From Hetaerina americana (lineage: Eukaryota > Arthropoda > Insecta > Odonata > Calopterygidae): a stretch of DNA of 64,000 nucleotides. The notes beneath the pieces are model-generated. The model did not search any database. It had not been told where the DNA came from and saw only the letters and a list, made by a program, of their open reading frames with translations. Of the stretch, positions 46,761-60,099 are shown piece after piece. The stretch covers positions 193,501 to 257,500 of the forward strand of contig JAKTNV010000177.1 in assembly GCA_022747635.1 (NCBI GenBank), in the 5' to 3' direction. A program made the translations under genes and the position numbers. Positions within the stretch are counted from its first letter, which is position 1; each line of letters begins with the position of its first letter.

Positions 46761-47716
46761 CATTATATTAAGTATTGAAGTATTTGCTTCAAAGTAAGAA
46801 TACACATATCATACAATATTATTTCCCAAAAGTAAGTAGATTCCCCTTTAAAGAGGGATTTTGGGGAAATTTGTCTCATCGATTAAATATTCCGGGTTTC
46901 ATCAATCATAAATTTTCGTTAATAATGTCCTCTTAGTAATTAGTAATTTAGTAATTTAAAAATATACTCGTACTATGTCTAAGGGATCGTGAAAAAATTT
47001 GGTGAAATGGCTGCCACGCATTAAAAATGTAACGGTTTAAAATAATTATCATGGGTGATCATTATCAAAACTAAAGCACTCATATGACGAAAACATATCG
47101 CTTTGTTACTTAGTACTCCACAAGTAAACTCTTTACTCTTTTACTCTCGTATTTAGAATCATTTTACCTGATTTATTTTACCCTTCTAAATTAATTTGTG
47201 CAAAAATTATATGCAACCCGATTCTTAAGTAGAGAATTTTTAATAAACAAAATAAATATTAATAATGCCAAAATCAGACATTTTTCCCTTATCATATCAC
47301 ACCTTTGCTCTATTTATCAAAAGCCGCAACTTTTATTTAAAAATTTTACAAAAATGTGTTACCTCCAAAATGTTCCCGGGGACCATACGCACACCTAATT
47401 GAATAATCTCAGTGAAATAACATTATTCATTGGCAAACAAGGATATTTAGGGGCACGGCAAGTTTATTTGACTGAATATTCCTTCAATGGTTGATCAAAA
47501 CTGAACATAATTTTCTTTTGATCGTGAATGGGAGTTATACATTTAAATTCATAACTTTTATGCATTCCATGGTATGTCAAATAAATTTGTTATAAATTTG
47601 ACAACAGATGATTCCAGAAAGGTAAAATTCATGTATTTTTCGTTCAATTACAAGCATCCCTTAAGAACTAATTGGAGTCTTGTAGTTCATTAATATGAAT
47701 GAGGTAAAAAAACACC
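46761..47716. other. Unassigned AT-rich DNA
   Basis: A small TAGTAATT tandem near 46935-46960; nothing else. Confidence 0.45.
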
Positions 47717-47767
47717 AAAAAATACGTAAATTGAGTCTTTAAGAAATACTCAATTTACGTATTTTTT
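47717..47767. repeat. Perfect hairpin, 20-bp arms, 11-base loop
   Basis: AAAAAATACGTAAATTGAGT at 47717-47736 is exactly complementary to 47748-47767. No family match seen elsewhere in the window. Confidence 0.9.
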
Positions 47768-50700
47768 TTATTATACGATGACTTGTTTATTTGTAATCCA
47801 ACTTGGAAAATATATTTTTCCATCCTCACCACAAACAATCCCCAAGAAAAGCAAAATTAGAAACTCTTTTCTACGATAAGTAATCTAGAGAATTATTCTG
47901 AGAAAAAATCTTGTATTATTCGTGGTACCAATATTATTGATGAGACCATTTATGTTAATAGGAACTTAGTCTCGTTTAGTCAAGCATAGCAAAATGTGAT
48001 GAAATCTCAATAAGATATGACATTAAGCATAATCAATCAATGAAAACCTACCCCTAATAAACTTAATGGTTTAAATATTGAAACACATCTTCGATTTTAA
48101 TTGATTAAATAATATGACATTTCTTTGCCGTTACTAAATACGCCATCCATGCGAACTTTGTCATTATATTGGGACATCCTAACAGCCCAAAACGTATGCA
48201 ATAATAGGCCAAGTTTTTGTTGCTGGGAATTGCCAATTAAGTGTTCAGCATATGTAATCTTGAGAGTAATATGCAGTTGTTTTATGTTAGAGCAAGGTGC
48301 GTCGGCATTTCTCCCGAAATGATAAATCTTCTACTGTGATGTTAACTTGCATATTTGCAATTTCGATTTCGTACATTTTCCATATTAGTACAAAAAACAG
48401 CATGAAACTTAAGGTTTGTGTTTAGCGTTTATTTAGCATTTGAAAAAATCTCATCCACGTGGTCGCTGGAATTAAGAACTTGGGACGATCCAACTGCTCC
48501 AGACTCCGCCACTAAATCTCCCAACTCACTCCTCGCAACAACTTTTTCCTGCACTCCTAATACTACCTCTCCTTTTGGCTTCGTCCCGTCTCACCTGTCG
48601 ACGAACTCAAAGCCTTCTCCGAACCATCCGAACCCCCGGTAGCGCGTGTTGAGCGGATGAAAGGGATGTGGTTGGTTACTCCCGTGAGCTTGTGCACCGG
48701 AGTTCCAATCGCCTCCTGTTTGTTGCACGCGCGTCTGTGGTAGGTATGTGCTGAGGACTTTAGTCGGCCCCTCCGGGGGGATGGATGATTAGACGGCAGG
48801 TGCGGTCTCCCGTAAAAAGAAGTAGGTGCCATGTTTTGGGAGCTGGAAGTGAACGATGCGAGAAAAGAGCAAATCGATGGCATTTTTTTTATATTAAATT
48901 GCCGTAATGCTAGCAGGGGAGACGAGCAAGAGAGGATGAGCGTGGGGGAATGGCGAAGCAGGACGAGAAATTCATAAAACGAGGGGCGTTTTATTTCTGC
49001 GTGTCAAGGGTAGTGCGAGGCGTAAATTACACCTTTGCCTCCAGTGTCTTTCGACGTGGTTGGAAGATTGACGCATGTGTATCCCCTTATCTCGATTGTA
49101 TGTAGGGAGGCTTTCCCTCGTTTTTGGCGCGAGGTAAGATAACGCTTTGATTAAGTTCAAACGAAAAAAATCCTATTTCGTGGCAGAGGAGTCCGCAGAA
49201 CTCGGTTTGTGATAAGTGCATGCTAGGATATACGTGCCAGTGAAGGTTTGTTTTTTTTCCTCCCAGATAGCGGAACAGTGAAAATTGTTTTCCTTGCTCC
49301 GACACGTGCAGAAACTACCAAACAACAAATTCCGAAAAGATATAAAATTCGTTATTCTTATTCAAAATAACGCCAAGCCTTTGACAGCAGTTGTTATACA
49401 TAATTCAAAAATTGCTTCTTAATGGTCATCCCAGTCCACTCTCCGAAAAACTTTATGACAATCAGTTACACTTATTAGAATCTCCGTGGGGTACCAAGCC
49501 AATACTCCTTCATCGATTAGAGAACGGAATTGAACTCCTGGAATATGAAATGGATATTATCCAAAGGCGTTCACTTAAGAATTCCCTTAGAATGAATGCC
49601 ACTGAATGGCTTTTTGTTATATCCCACCTTATCTCTTGTGTCATCTTGTTTTGCTAACATATTCGTTACGTCTCGGGAGCTTCGCTCGGACTAAAGGTAC
49701 AAAGAATGAGTGCAATGTCATCTAAATCCCATCTTCGCGACAGCACTCAACTTCTTATCCATTCCATTATCTTGTAACTTCCGTTCCCAAAATATATATT
49801 TGCATCTTTCTGTCCTCACTGTTATTCAGCTTTTTTCCCCTTTCCACGCGCTTTCCCATCCTCTTCCTACCGATGCCTTTCGACTCATTAGTGGCTTCCT
49901 CAGATTGCAGCTGTTGAACTTAGAGGGAATCAGGAGGAAGGGAAGATGTGTGTGGGAGGCGGAGGGGTTTTTGAAAGACGTGAAATGAGACGAGTTTTCT
50001 AATGAGAAACGAACGAAAAGAGTAATACTTTGGGGATAGATAGTGGGAGGAGGGGGATGAGACACGTGAAGGGTGGGGAAGGGGAGGATAGTTGGAGGGT
50101 GGTGTGATTAGGTGCGGGAGGGAATCCCGGAAGGAATGGGATCTTTGATAGGACCTATCCAGCTGCGTGGAGCCAAATAAAACGGCTTCTTAAGAAAGAC
50201 CACCTATTACCATCACTTCTCTTGTCTTTTTTTTCAAATTTTTAATACTTTTTTTGAGAGAGAGAAAGAAGGAAAAAGGCTTATTTTTTCCCCTCTTTTT
50301 CCCTTATCTTATTTCACTTTGTCCACATTGTTTAGATATCATCCTATCCTATTTCGTTTATTACCTTCTCGATCTTTTTAACATAACTTAACCATAACAC
50401 TTAACAATATACTGACCATTCCTCCTTTATATTTTCTTCATCAAATACGTATTATTGCTTAGTACTTATCTTCACTCGCTACGACCTCTTCATACGGTAT
50501 TCGCATGCTAACTTGTGCGTTGGGAAGTAATGATAGCTTGATGAAGAGAAAATATTAAATATGAGAAAAAGAGAAAAAGTTATATTGTAGAAGCGGAAAG
50601 GCAGTCTTACAGCGAAGCTAGTTAGAATAAATATTTAATTTTTGGCAATAGTAGCTGATCCTGAAATTATAAACCACTGTTAGATAAAGTAGTGAAACTA

Positions 50701-51824
50701 TATTGTACATTCATTTCAATTTATTGTTGATGAATTAAATAATTGCAATCGAGCGCAAATAAAATAACTCAGCATTTAAAGAGGTGGACAACTTTATCTT
50801 CTTCTAATGGAATGAGATTGGAACATTTTTTAATCGACTGCAAAGGTTTTTCTAATCTTACAGGAAATAATATTTCAAGAGCTTCAATACTTGTATAATA
50901 GCATGCATAACTGAAACACCTCTAGTGTAGTAAATAGTCGTAGGCTTAGTGATCAAAGGCAGAACAAAATTACTACCTGAAATGTCAGGGTAAAGCTCAA
51001 GATCATTTTTTAGTAAATTACCGATTTTAGTTCTTTATTTACTTGTGAGGGAGTCTACTCAATATTGGAGAAACTCAATGTATAAAGCACATGGGCTATC
51101 AATTTCTTGGATGGAAAACATATAATACTTGTTGAATTGAATAATATAATCACAAAAACTAATAAAATGCAAATTTATAAACCGAGATAACATTAAAGTG
51201 CTCAATGAAGAATTTGACTGATGCTATGCCAACACAGTTGTCCAATAAATCAAGGCCCACATGAAAAACAGTTCCCAATCAACTTTTAAAAAATATTTTC
51301 AAAGTCAGCCAAGCAAAATTAAAATATTTTAGGCGTTACTATTCGTGCGGGGGGGATATAAAAAAATATGACACTTCATGGCCTCCACTATGAAAAAGCA
51401 TTTCAAAAATTTGTATATGGAAACATAAAAACTATTCCATATCCAATAGCACCTCGATAATACGACAAAAATAGATTAAGAGTCCAGAGTGCGTCGAACG
51501 ATGCTCATTTGTTTTCCCATTCCGACTTAACCCCTCTGTCGCTCCATCTTTCGTCTGTCAATTCCATCCTGTCCTTATCGGACAATTAGCTAGCTCCTCT
51601 ATTTGAATACGGACTCGTTCTTCCTCTTCCCTCTCTGAGACCGAGAAGAAAAAATTAAACAGTTCCAAGTTTACTTCAAAGATGCATATTTTAGCCGCTG
51701 GCATCTGGTGAGATTCACTGAGACATTTCTACCGCCACACCTTATCATCCCACGTCATATCGACAGTTATGTCATACCTATCGAGCGGGTTTCCTTACCT
51801 TCAAAGAAACGAACACTCAAGTGT
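47768..51824. other. Unassigned; GC-richer, CpG-containing 48480-49310
   Basis: 48480-49310 is GC-richer than its surroundings, with frames on both strands (for example 48883-48563 minus, 106 codons) that show no domain. 49900-50110 is purine-rich. The minus-strand reading 49305-49087 is likewise unsupported. The remainder is AT-rich. A regulatory or exon role for the GC-rich part is possible but not shown. Confidence 0.4.
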
Positions 51825-51898
51825 GTGTTATGTATGTGTGAGTGTGTTTTTGTGTGTAGGCATGCGTGCGTGTGTGAATCTGTGTGTGTGTGTGTTTT

Positions 51899-51957
<59 letters not shown>
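51825..51957. repeat. (TG)n(TA)n microsatellite
   Basis: Interrupted TG repeats (TGTGTGAG, TTTTTG breaks) followed by about 45 bases of TA. Confidence 0.95.
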
Positions 51958-51962
<5 letters not shown>

Positions 51963-51997
51963 TAAATATAACACTTATATATATATAGATAAATAAA

Positions 51998-52216
51998 GTA
52001 TAACACTTAGCACTAGTGGACACAGACAAAAACACAGAAACACACAAAAAAGAGACTCACTATTTTTCGAATTTTCGGTGGTCGTTGCCACCTTTATCAA
52101 GGAAGAGAGGGACAGAACTGCCACCGAAACGACCACCGAAAATTCGAAAAATAGTGAGTCTCTTTTTTGTGTGTTTCTGTGTTTTTGTCTGTGTCCACTA
52201 GTGCTAAGTGTTATAC
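51998..52216. mobile_element. PLE head-to-head palindrome, 89-bp arms identical by eye
   Basis: Left arm 51998-52086 and right arm 52128-52216 are exact inverted copies; the spacer is 41 bases. Outward from the centre each arm has AACGACCACCGAAAATTCGA, AATAGTGAGTCTCTTTTTTG, GTGTTTCTGTGTTTTTGTCT and CACTAGTGCTAAGTG. Into the spacer the minus strand has TTGATAAAGGTGGCA before the arm's CCACCGAAA, and the plus strand has CTGCCACCGAAACG. Together these suggest an ancestral TTGATRA, GGTGGCA/TGCCACC stem, GAAA, the hammerhead plan. GTGAGT sits 25 bases after the arm start, as in the other PLE termini. Confidence 0.75.
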
Positions 52217-52327
52217 ATTATTATTCACGTCCGTGAGACTTTCAAAAAGTGTTATATATATAAATAAATATATATATACATATATATATATATATACACA
52301 TATATATTATACATATATTCATACAAT
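52217..52327. repeat. PLE-adjacent sequence and (TA)n microsatellite
   Basis: ATTATTATTCACGTCCGTGA, similar to 8631-8650, then (TA)n with short breaks from about 52244 to 52320. Confidence 0.75.
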
Positions 52328-52438
52328 ACCGGCGCAGGGAAAGGAAATGGCCCCCCTACCCTGATGTGTGAGTTTCGCACGCCGTCGGGCTTAGTACTGG
52401 TGGAACTCTACCATCACCTACCAAACCGACCTTTCGTG
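52328..52438 (+). mobile_element. SINE-A copy 3, 5'-truncated
   Basis: Begins inside the body at ACCGGCGCAGGGAAAGGAAA and runs through CCCCCCTACCCTGATGTGTG, CGGGCTTAGTACTGGTGGA, CTACCATCACC and CCAAACCGACCTTTCG. It corresponds to the last 110 bases of SINE-A copy 1. The tRNA-like head is missing. Confidence 0.85.
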
Positions 52439-52453
52439 AATCTCATATTTTTT

Positions 52454-52732
52454 GGTAAGGTGATGTTTTAGTCCGGTGGAAAGTGTTCGACTAGAGACCG
52501 GAGGGCCTGGGCTTGATTGAGGGTGACCCCTCTATTTACCATTTGCTTCATCCTAGCTGTGTGATATTTTGAGCACCAAAAATTCCTCGGAAATCAAATG
52601 AGACACAGGAAAAGGAACGGGCTCCCTTATCCTGCCTGATATGTCAGTTTCACAAACCATAGGGCTCAATGCTCGGTTAGCTCTACTCTCACCTATCATC
52701 AAACCAACCTTTGGTTCTATCACTGTGGTTTA
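52454..52732 (+). mobile_element. SINE-A copy 4, full length but divergent
   Basis: The tRNA-like head is at 52454-52530: A-box region GATGTTTTAGTCCGGTGG and a weakened B-box GGGCTTGATTGAGG. After a linker (GAGCACCAAAAATTCCTCGG) the shared body follows: GACACAGGAAAAGGAACGGG, CTTATCCTGCCTGATATG, TAGGGCTCAATGCTCGG, CTCACCTATCATCAAACCA and ACTGTGGTTTATAT. It directly follows copy 3 in the same orientation. Many substitutions relative to copy 1 suggest an older subfamily. Confidence 0.75.
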
Positions 52733-52739
52733 TATACGT

Positions 52740-54360
52740 ATATAAGTATTTCTGAATAAGTATCCCCTTTCAGTTTAAAATGTATCCCATTTTGGCGTAT
52801 ACCACCTGGAATAATATATTTTTTCACAATGAATAAGCAGTGTAACTGTAATATATACTCCATATAAATGAATAAAACTTGACCACGGGTTTGTGTATTA
52901 AATGGACGACAATTGGGAAGTTGCCCCTTAAGAACATAGGATACGTTTCTTCAAGCAATGAAATACAAAATCAATCATACGCTTTATCTGACGCCAATAT
53001 TTTCGTTAAATGTTTAATATAAAAAACTATACTTCCTTATGTTACAGCTGATTTCGGTGCATGTCGTGTGCCCAACATGCATACAGTAAACTTGTATTTA
53101 CATGTGTTAAAATTTTATTATCATTTCTAGTCAAGAATGATATAATTCTAAAAACTTTTAAATATTACTCATCTTTAGTCTAAGTGTATAGAATTTTGTT
53201 TTGCATATTAATTTCTTTGTCTTACATACAATTTATTCTATGGTATTATTTTCAGCTTAATAAAATTGAGTCACTTAGGAATTATATTTTAATTCTTCGA
53301 AAACGAAAACCTAAATAAACCTAATGCCCATTAATTTATCTAACCACAAATACGCGTAAAGGTTTGCAATTATCAATAAAGTGAAAGCAGAAAGTTTTAT
53401 GAGAATATCTTATATGGGGCAAATAAATAAATATTTAGTTTAACGAAATCCATATCCAGAGAAACAAAAAGTTTTCAAGCAAATACTTTGTAAATGTGCA
53501 ATTAATTTCCTCCTACGCATGATTGTATCAATCTTTCATTAAGATGGAATTGTATGGAGATGAGCATTTATTTGAAAAGGCTTGGAAACCTCCCCGGTTG
53601 TCCGGTCATACACATTTTGCACATCGACTTTTGTGTCTAAATATGATCTCGAAGGCTCTGAAAAGAATTCCATTAATGGCATTGGACAGCATATGACAGA
53701 TGAGAATGAGTTAAGAAATATATAGATTCGAAGGAAGATGTTGAATGATCCACAGGGAGGCTAGAAAGCTTTAGATCCGTTTCTTTTTTTAAATGATTGC
53801 TAATTATAGATACAAATTTTCGTATTATATGACAATAGAAAAAACATAAAGCTTGCTCAGAGCAGTTTAGTCGCTGGTTTTTGACCAGGACACATCACTG
53901 TGAAGAGCTCAAATACGGGAGAGAAAACAGGTGGAGCGTTTCGAATTCGAGTACAGAAAAAAACCCAATAACGTATTCAGATGAACAGGGTTGATAAAAG
54001 ATGTATCGCTAGAGATTCTTATCAGTAAATATAAAGTTACAGTATTTGCGCATTCACTTTTAAGTAGTCAATTTAATTCGGATGCAAAAATTTAATTTCA
54101 TTCCTTGCAATGTTCTGCGCAGAAATTATCCCATAACATTAAATAAACAAGTAGAACTTAGAATTAAAGCACGGCATATTATAAAAAAAGTTATATGAAT
54201 GTTTGAATTTACATAATATTTGCAAGAATATCCCATATCTCTGAATGCTGACAACCTATGGAAATATTTTGATCAGACTTGTGCCGTGTCAGTTGTCATT
54301 ATTTAATACCAAAAAATACTTGAGTTGATTTATTAAAATTTAATTGATGATTTCAATTTC
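52740..54360. other. Unassigned AT-rich DNA
   Basis: No supported feature. Confidence 0.5.
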
Positions 54361-54397
54361 ATATTAATTATTAGTTATTCATATTAATTATTAGTTA
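54361..54397 (+). repeat. Short tandem repeat, 20 bp x 1.9
   Basis: ATATTAATTATTAGTTATTC repeated once almost completely. Confidence 0.85.
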
Positions 54398-57300
54398 ATA
54401 ATAAAATGTCATATCTTTTATTTTTCAAGTATTTTTAGACCCAATAAATGAGTATTATATATTGACGTTAGTGAGAACCTGTCACATAAAAGGAAGATCA
54501 ACATATGTATAACTTCATAGAAGAAAGGTTTATTTTGAACATAGGAAGTGTTCAGAAAAGGCAGATTGTCAAGTTTTTGAGTATTTATAATTGAAATTCG
54601 TAGCATTATTATGCCAATATACAGGACATTTTACGGTTCCCTACAAGGAATTTGAGATTTACAAGATATAGCTCATTAAGGCACGCACCTGAAGCCATGA
54701 AATAATATAACACATAGCTGAAAAGGGCATATTTTAGGCTTTGTTTTTTCAAACTTATCAAATTTGTTGAGATGGCTTCACCTTAATGAGTAGAATCAAG
54801 GAAAGGTCAAATAAATGAATCTATTTAATTTAATGAGACTAGCTGATGTTAAAAATTAAAAGTCCCTCGTTGAATTTTTTTCCATGACAAGAAGAAAGAT
54901 AAATCCGATGAAAAGAGAATACTATTATTATGAATGCTGGAAATACTAATGATATTTGAAAACTTCTCTCGTAAATATACTCTGAAATACATAATCAAAT
55001 AGTAAGATAAGTACTTCCGCAAATAAAGGAAATTATGGTTGATTTTTTGTATTAGTCACGCCATCACAATTGATGGAGTAATTTTTTCCGGATTAATTTT
55101 TGGCAAATTAAGTGTGTAATATTGAAGATAAAGATAGGTGATTCTAAATCTATAAATTTAGCTAGTATAATTTTAAATAATAATAATTTATATGTGCCAA
55201 TGATATAATGAACCAATTACAAAGAGGCGAAAAATTTCAACTACGGAAAAATGCAATTATAATCTAAGATAAAGATTATGGTCTATTTTCAGCAAAAATA
55301 AATATTTTTTTAAGAGATTGAAGTAGAAGGAACTCATTCATCTTTCAAATCCGCAGGTGCAAACTGGTTCAAGATACCTGTTCGCGAAAATGCGGAGACG
55401 AATAAATAAAATTGGTGAAGGAATGGGGAAAGTTGAGGAAAAGGACCTGGACTGTTAGGACGGGGAGGAGGAAAGATGGAACGCGTGTAGAAGATCGCAG
55501 TTGGTACAAGGGCTGCGTTGGCGCCCCACCCTGAGAGATATTATCGCGTGTCGAAAGACGAAAGGGTGCCTGAAAAAAACTTGCTGGATTTAAGACGGCA
55601 AGAAGCTAAAATGAAGATCTTATTTGAGATATAAATTCAATTTATAGATACCGAGAAACGATTACACCTAGAATAACATTATCAATGTGTAAAAAGAGCC
55701 CCCTCGAGAAAGGGCCTCAAGGGGACCGCACGCTAGGGGCCGCCGCTGTCTTGCATCCGCGCTCTGCCACCGCTCTTTGGGTTCCAAACGACGTTTATGT
55801 TAAGAGCTCGATTATGGAGTCGCTTACGTATCCCGTCGTCTCCTTCAAGCCGGCTATGTGTGTATCGACGTCCTTACTGGAATGTAAATTCAAAACGCCG
55901 CGATCACCATCTGCTTGAGGAATGACATGGAAGGAAGATAAAGTTCGGTACATCTAATTTCAACTGAGCATTTAAAGTCGTGTCACAATTGAGTAGAGGA
56001 GGCGAAGAACATGAAGTTTTTTTCCCGTTAAATGCCGGAAAACGATATCCTCAATTAACGCATAATATGTCAGAATGCTCAGCATTGGATTCCATGACTG
56101 AAGCAAAAACGAAACACACTTAACAGGAAAAGAGTAGACATTTCTGATGATAGCTTAAAATGATGATTTTGAAGAAAATTTCAGATTTTATGTCATGTCC
56201 TACATATTGCCACAAACGTGTTAAGTATTTTTTTAAAAATATAATGCATGTTTTCATTATGTCATCAAGGCATTTTAAAATACCATGAATCGCGAGTCTT
56301 ATAAGAGTCACACTGTAATGTTAGCAGAATCAAACCATTCCTTTGAAACAGTCAGAGTTGTAACATCAACATTTCCAGTACACTCTGCACATTCTCTTAT
56401 AGCATTCAAACATCTGGAACAAATTACTTTTCGGTTTTCAGCGACTCTAATCTCGCTCTTATTTTCGTAATAATTTTTGAAACCAAGAAGAAGATTCAAT
56501 TACTGATCCAAAGTATTCTGTAGTTTGAGGTTAGTGAACATTTATAATCCTTGATCATTTCAAAGCCAATAAAAAAATCTCGTTAATTTCAGTGTCACTG
56601 AATTCCAAAGAAACTTTCAGTCTCTGAATCCGCGGCGGTTGATAGGGGGAGAGAAAAGTCAAGTAAAATAAAAAGTTGTCTTCCACGTGATTCTAAATTC
56701 TGGGATTTCACCGAAAACGGCAAAGAGAGAGCATATTCGAGAACAACTCGTGGAATTCCGTCTCCCGTGGAAAGATTTTATCAAGCACCGTCAATTGCGT
56801 CTGCTGTGAAGCAGAAGAAGAGAATAATAAATTGAAACTAAAGATGCAGGTGCTCCCTTAACTGAAAGGTGGAAGTCAAAAAAGTCCACGCAAGTCGACT
56901 TCGGTCGGAATAGCAAGCTCTGAAAGGGAATGCAAGAAAGTGAGTACTACATGAGAAATACTATGGAGAATGAAGGAAAGGAAGGAAAAGAAATGAAAAT
57001 TTGAAAAAAGACAGGAATAATTGAGCCTTATTCATAGATATGGCATAAGCATAAATGAATTAAAACTCTAATTTGTATAACCATGGATAATTTACGCCAT
57101 TACAGAAATTGATTTGAACACCTCGAATTAAAAGCACCATATTTTCTCAAATTAATACACCATTACTAGCAATGATTATGCGATGGTAATTCCTTCAGGA
57201 TAGTAATATTTCTACAAATCCATTGGCGATATAAGTAACTCAATGATTTTTAGCGACTGCCGACAAATCTCCCTCTATTCAAAGCTTTACACAGAATCTC

Positions 57301-57869
57301 TATTACAATTCTACATTAACTATGCACGTTACACGCTCCTTATAAATGGTATTTGAAGTCTTGGACACCTTTTTCGCTAAACTTATCTGTATTTCTCCAG
57401 TAAAAATGTAATAAATTACGGATAATATGAATCTTACCCGTGAGAAAAAACATAATGACAGCATGCTTAATCACTTATTTATTCTTTCTTAATTACGAGT
57501 AAGCTAGAAATTCGACAATTGCCGTTGATGTACTCTCCAAAAATTGTCTTCCAAGAATACCTGGAATAGCAATTCATTAGCCATATGGCGGCGATAAATT
57601 TAAAATAGCCGTCACCCTTGGAAATAATATATCAATTACGTAATAAGAGTTAAAAAGCCTATAAGTGATGCAGGTTAATGGGGAAAGCGAAACGTAACAC
57701 CCGTAAATAATCACAGCCGTAAATACTCGAGGAAACAAAAATGGTTGAGATTAAACGATAAATAAAATGGAGGAAAGAAGGACAAGAGAGAAGGATAGCT
57801 AAAGAAATCGCAGGTCAAGTAGCGGGAGAGAAAACCGTGTCGGCATACCCTTAACAAAGGGCGGAACTT
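54398..57869. other. Unassigned; short CpG-rich patch 55690-55920
   Basis: 55690-55920 is GC-rich with an open plus frame (55685-55918) lacking any recognisable domain. The rest is AT-rich. No gene is supported. Confidence 0.45.
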
Positions 57870-58565
57870 AAAATGAGAGAACTCGCCAAACCGCTGTCCA
57901 ATAGCTCTCGTCATAAAACGGTCATCCTCCACTCTAGATGCGCGCTTAACTCGCTAGAATACGACGCGCCTGAATATGAGGCAGATGAAGAAACTTCGCT
58001 CTCACAGACACACACACACGCATTTGTTGGTGCCGCCTCGAAAGAACGGGCAGGAGAGGAGCGCTGTGGAATGGGGAAGAATGATGGAAGCGTGAGGGAT
58101 TGGGGGGGTTGGGAGAGGAAATACTCTAAGGGCGTGGACCTGACCTCCCCTCCTCACCGAGATGTCGGCGTCGACGCCCGAGGCAAACGGGAGAACCATC
58201 CGAAAGGCGCCCTGTGGATGTCGGAGGGGATGGTCTGGGGAAGAGGGCGGTGATTTCAACGGGTGGAGAAATGGGTGCAGGTGGGTTGGCGCTGAGGCGG
58301 AGGGGGTTAAGGCCAGGGGGACAGGCGATGGAGTGGGTTTCTTGGGGGATGGCGTGCGGAAAGAGAAGCAGGGAGGGAAGTGTTTTATGATGAAGATCCG
58401 TTGAAGAAGGCGCCTACAGCTGAAGGGGAGCGCGGGTACTCGCGAACCTCCCGCCTTGCACGGTGGGCGGGCGTGGGTCGGTCGGGGGTGATGGATTAGA
58501 AAGTGTGAGTGGGTTTGAGGGGGCAAAGAACGGAACGGAAGGGTACCAAAGCAGCAAGAGTAGCA
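57870..58565. other. GC-rich, CpG-containing, purine-rich stretch
   Basis: GGG/GAGG-rich with CpG clusters around 58150-58210 and 58430-58480. Long open frames occur on both strands over the same bases (57873-58253 plus; 58574-58002 minus, 190 codons, proline- and histidine-rich). Neither has a domain, and mutual overlap in GC-rich DNA argues for composition. A promoter or untranslated exon is possible. Confidence 0.4.
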
Positions 58566-60099
58566 CTCTGACACTTAAACGAAGGTGTCTTCTGAAATAC
58601 GCGTGGTTCTACAGTGCGAACGTGGATTAGCATTAGGATATTCACTTGTTTTTTCACGTGCGATGAAGATTTACTTTGTGCAATTCAAACAATGTAAACT
58701 ATTTTCGCACTTGAAACAATTTTATATTTTATTGTGCTAAGCCAATAATCCTACAGCACAAAATAATGTGAAACAAAAATTTTTGGAATTTTATTTAAAC
58801 ATATTGATGTCAAGGGAGACTAACTAACTCAATGGAAAGTAAATCACAAAATAATAGACTACAGCACTATGAAAAAGAGAGGAAGTCAAATCAATATTAT
58901 CACTATCTACTGGTTAAACTAAGTTTTAGATGGACACAGCAAATTAATATAATAATTACATTTATGGACTTCTTCCACTTCCTTATTGTAGTTGCTGTGC
59001 TTACAAACTCATTCCTTTCGCATTTGCGGGATTTTCTTTATATTTTGTAGGTGTGGAAGAATGGCCAAGCATTCATGAAACCGAATGGATTACTATTTTA
59101 ATTTCCTCTATTTTAAGAAAACACACGAGTGCTACACACACCTATACATATATATGCATACATATTTCCTAAAAGAAATATATTATAATTTTTTAAACTA
59201 TAAAAATTATTGACGGTCATTCAATATGTTTTCCCCATTTAAGACTTTCCATCGTTCACTGACGATTCAAAGGCATTAATTTGAAGATGTCAATTGCAAA
59301 ATGTTAAAGTTATCCTTATTATGGAAAGCATAGAGCATCTTCCCGGCATTTTCGATTTTCTGCTCAAATAGCTCAACATTCCGTGATAAAACACAAATGT
59401 ATGAATTTTTAAAGTGCTTACAATATTTTTTATCATAAACGTATTTCAAAACATTTGGAGTTTTACAAAATTTCCTAAATACAGGTATCATTGGAATCAG
59501 CAATGTCTCAAAGGTGTGTAATGATGGCAGTTTTGCAAAGTCCAAGTGAGTGCAGGATACTTTCCCACAATGATTTGACAACAATAGCGTAGCTTAGCGT
59601 GGAAGTTAAGAATTTTAAGAGCAATGTCTAGCACTTATCTTAAAATATGAGAAAAACTATATAAACTTTGGCATGTTACTAACAACCGTTCTTGAATAAT
59701 TACAACAAAATGACCTGAGAGTATCCCGTATAAAGAATAAATATCCCGTCAGAAATGAATTTCGTATGACACAGTAAATAAAGTTAAGATCACATACGCA
59801 TAAAAACCGTTAGGAGCCCATCACAAATGTATTGCAAGTTACAATAGAAAAATTAGTTCTTTCAAAGATTTTCCTGTAACAGTACGTTTCATACCACCTA
59901 AACACCCCTAACGTTATGAATACTTCATGTTGAGTGAAAACAGAAGCATTATGTACGTGTCCAATGACAAGCATTATACGTATTCCAGAGGAAATGGTAA
60001 TGTGTTAATCTTCCCTGGTGGCCCGTCTGAATTTGGTATGTGGGTTAACTTACATTGAAATTCACACAAGTTTTTGCCCACTTTCTTCTTATTCGCCCT
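58566..60099. other. Unassigned; 102-codon minus frame at 59276-59584
   Basis: The minus frame 59584-59276 lies in AT-rich DNA, where 100 codons without a stop is somewhat unusual. It is rich in F, K, L and N, with no motif that I recognise. It may be decayed transposase; unproven. Confidence 0.35.

Noticed and set aside
58002..58574. 190-codon minus frame and 126-codon plus frame over the same bases
   Set aside because: GC-rich CpG-containing DNA; both strands open at once, proline-rich and arginine/glycine-rich, no domain.
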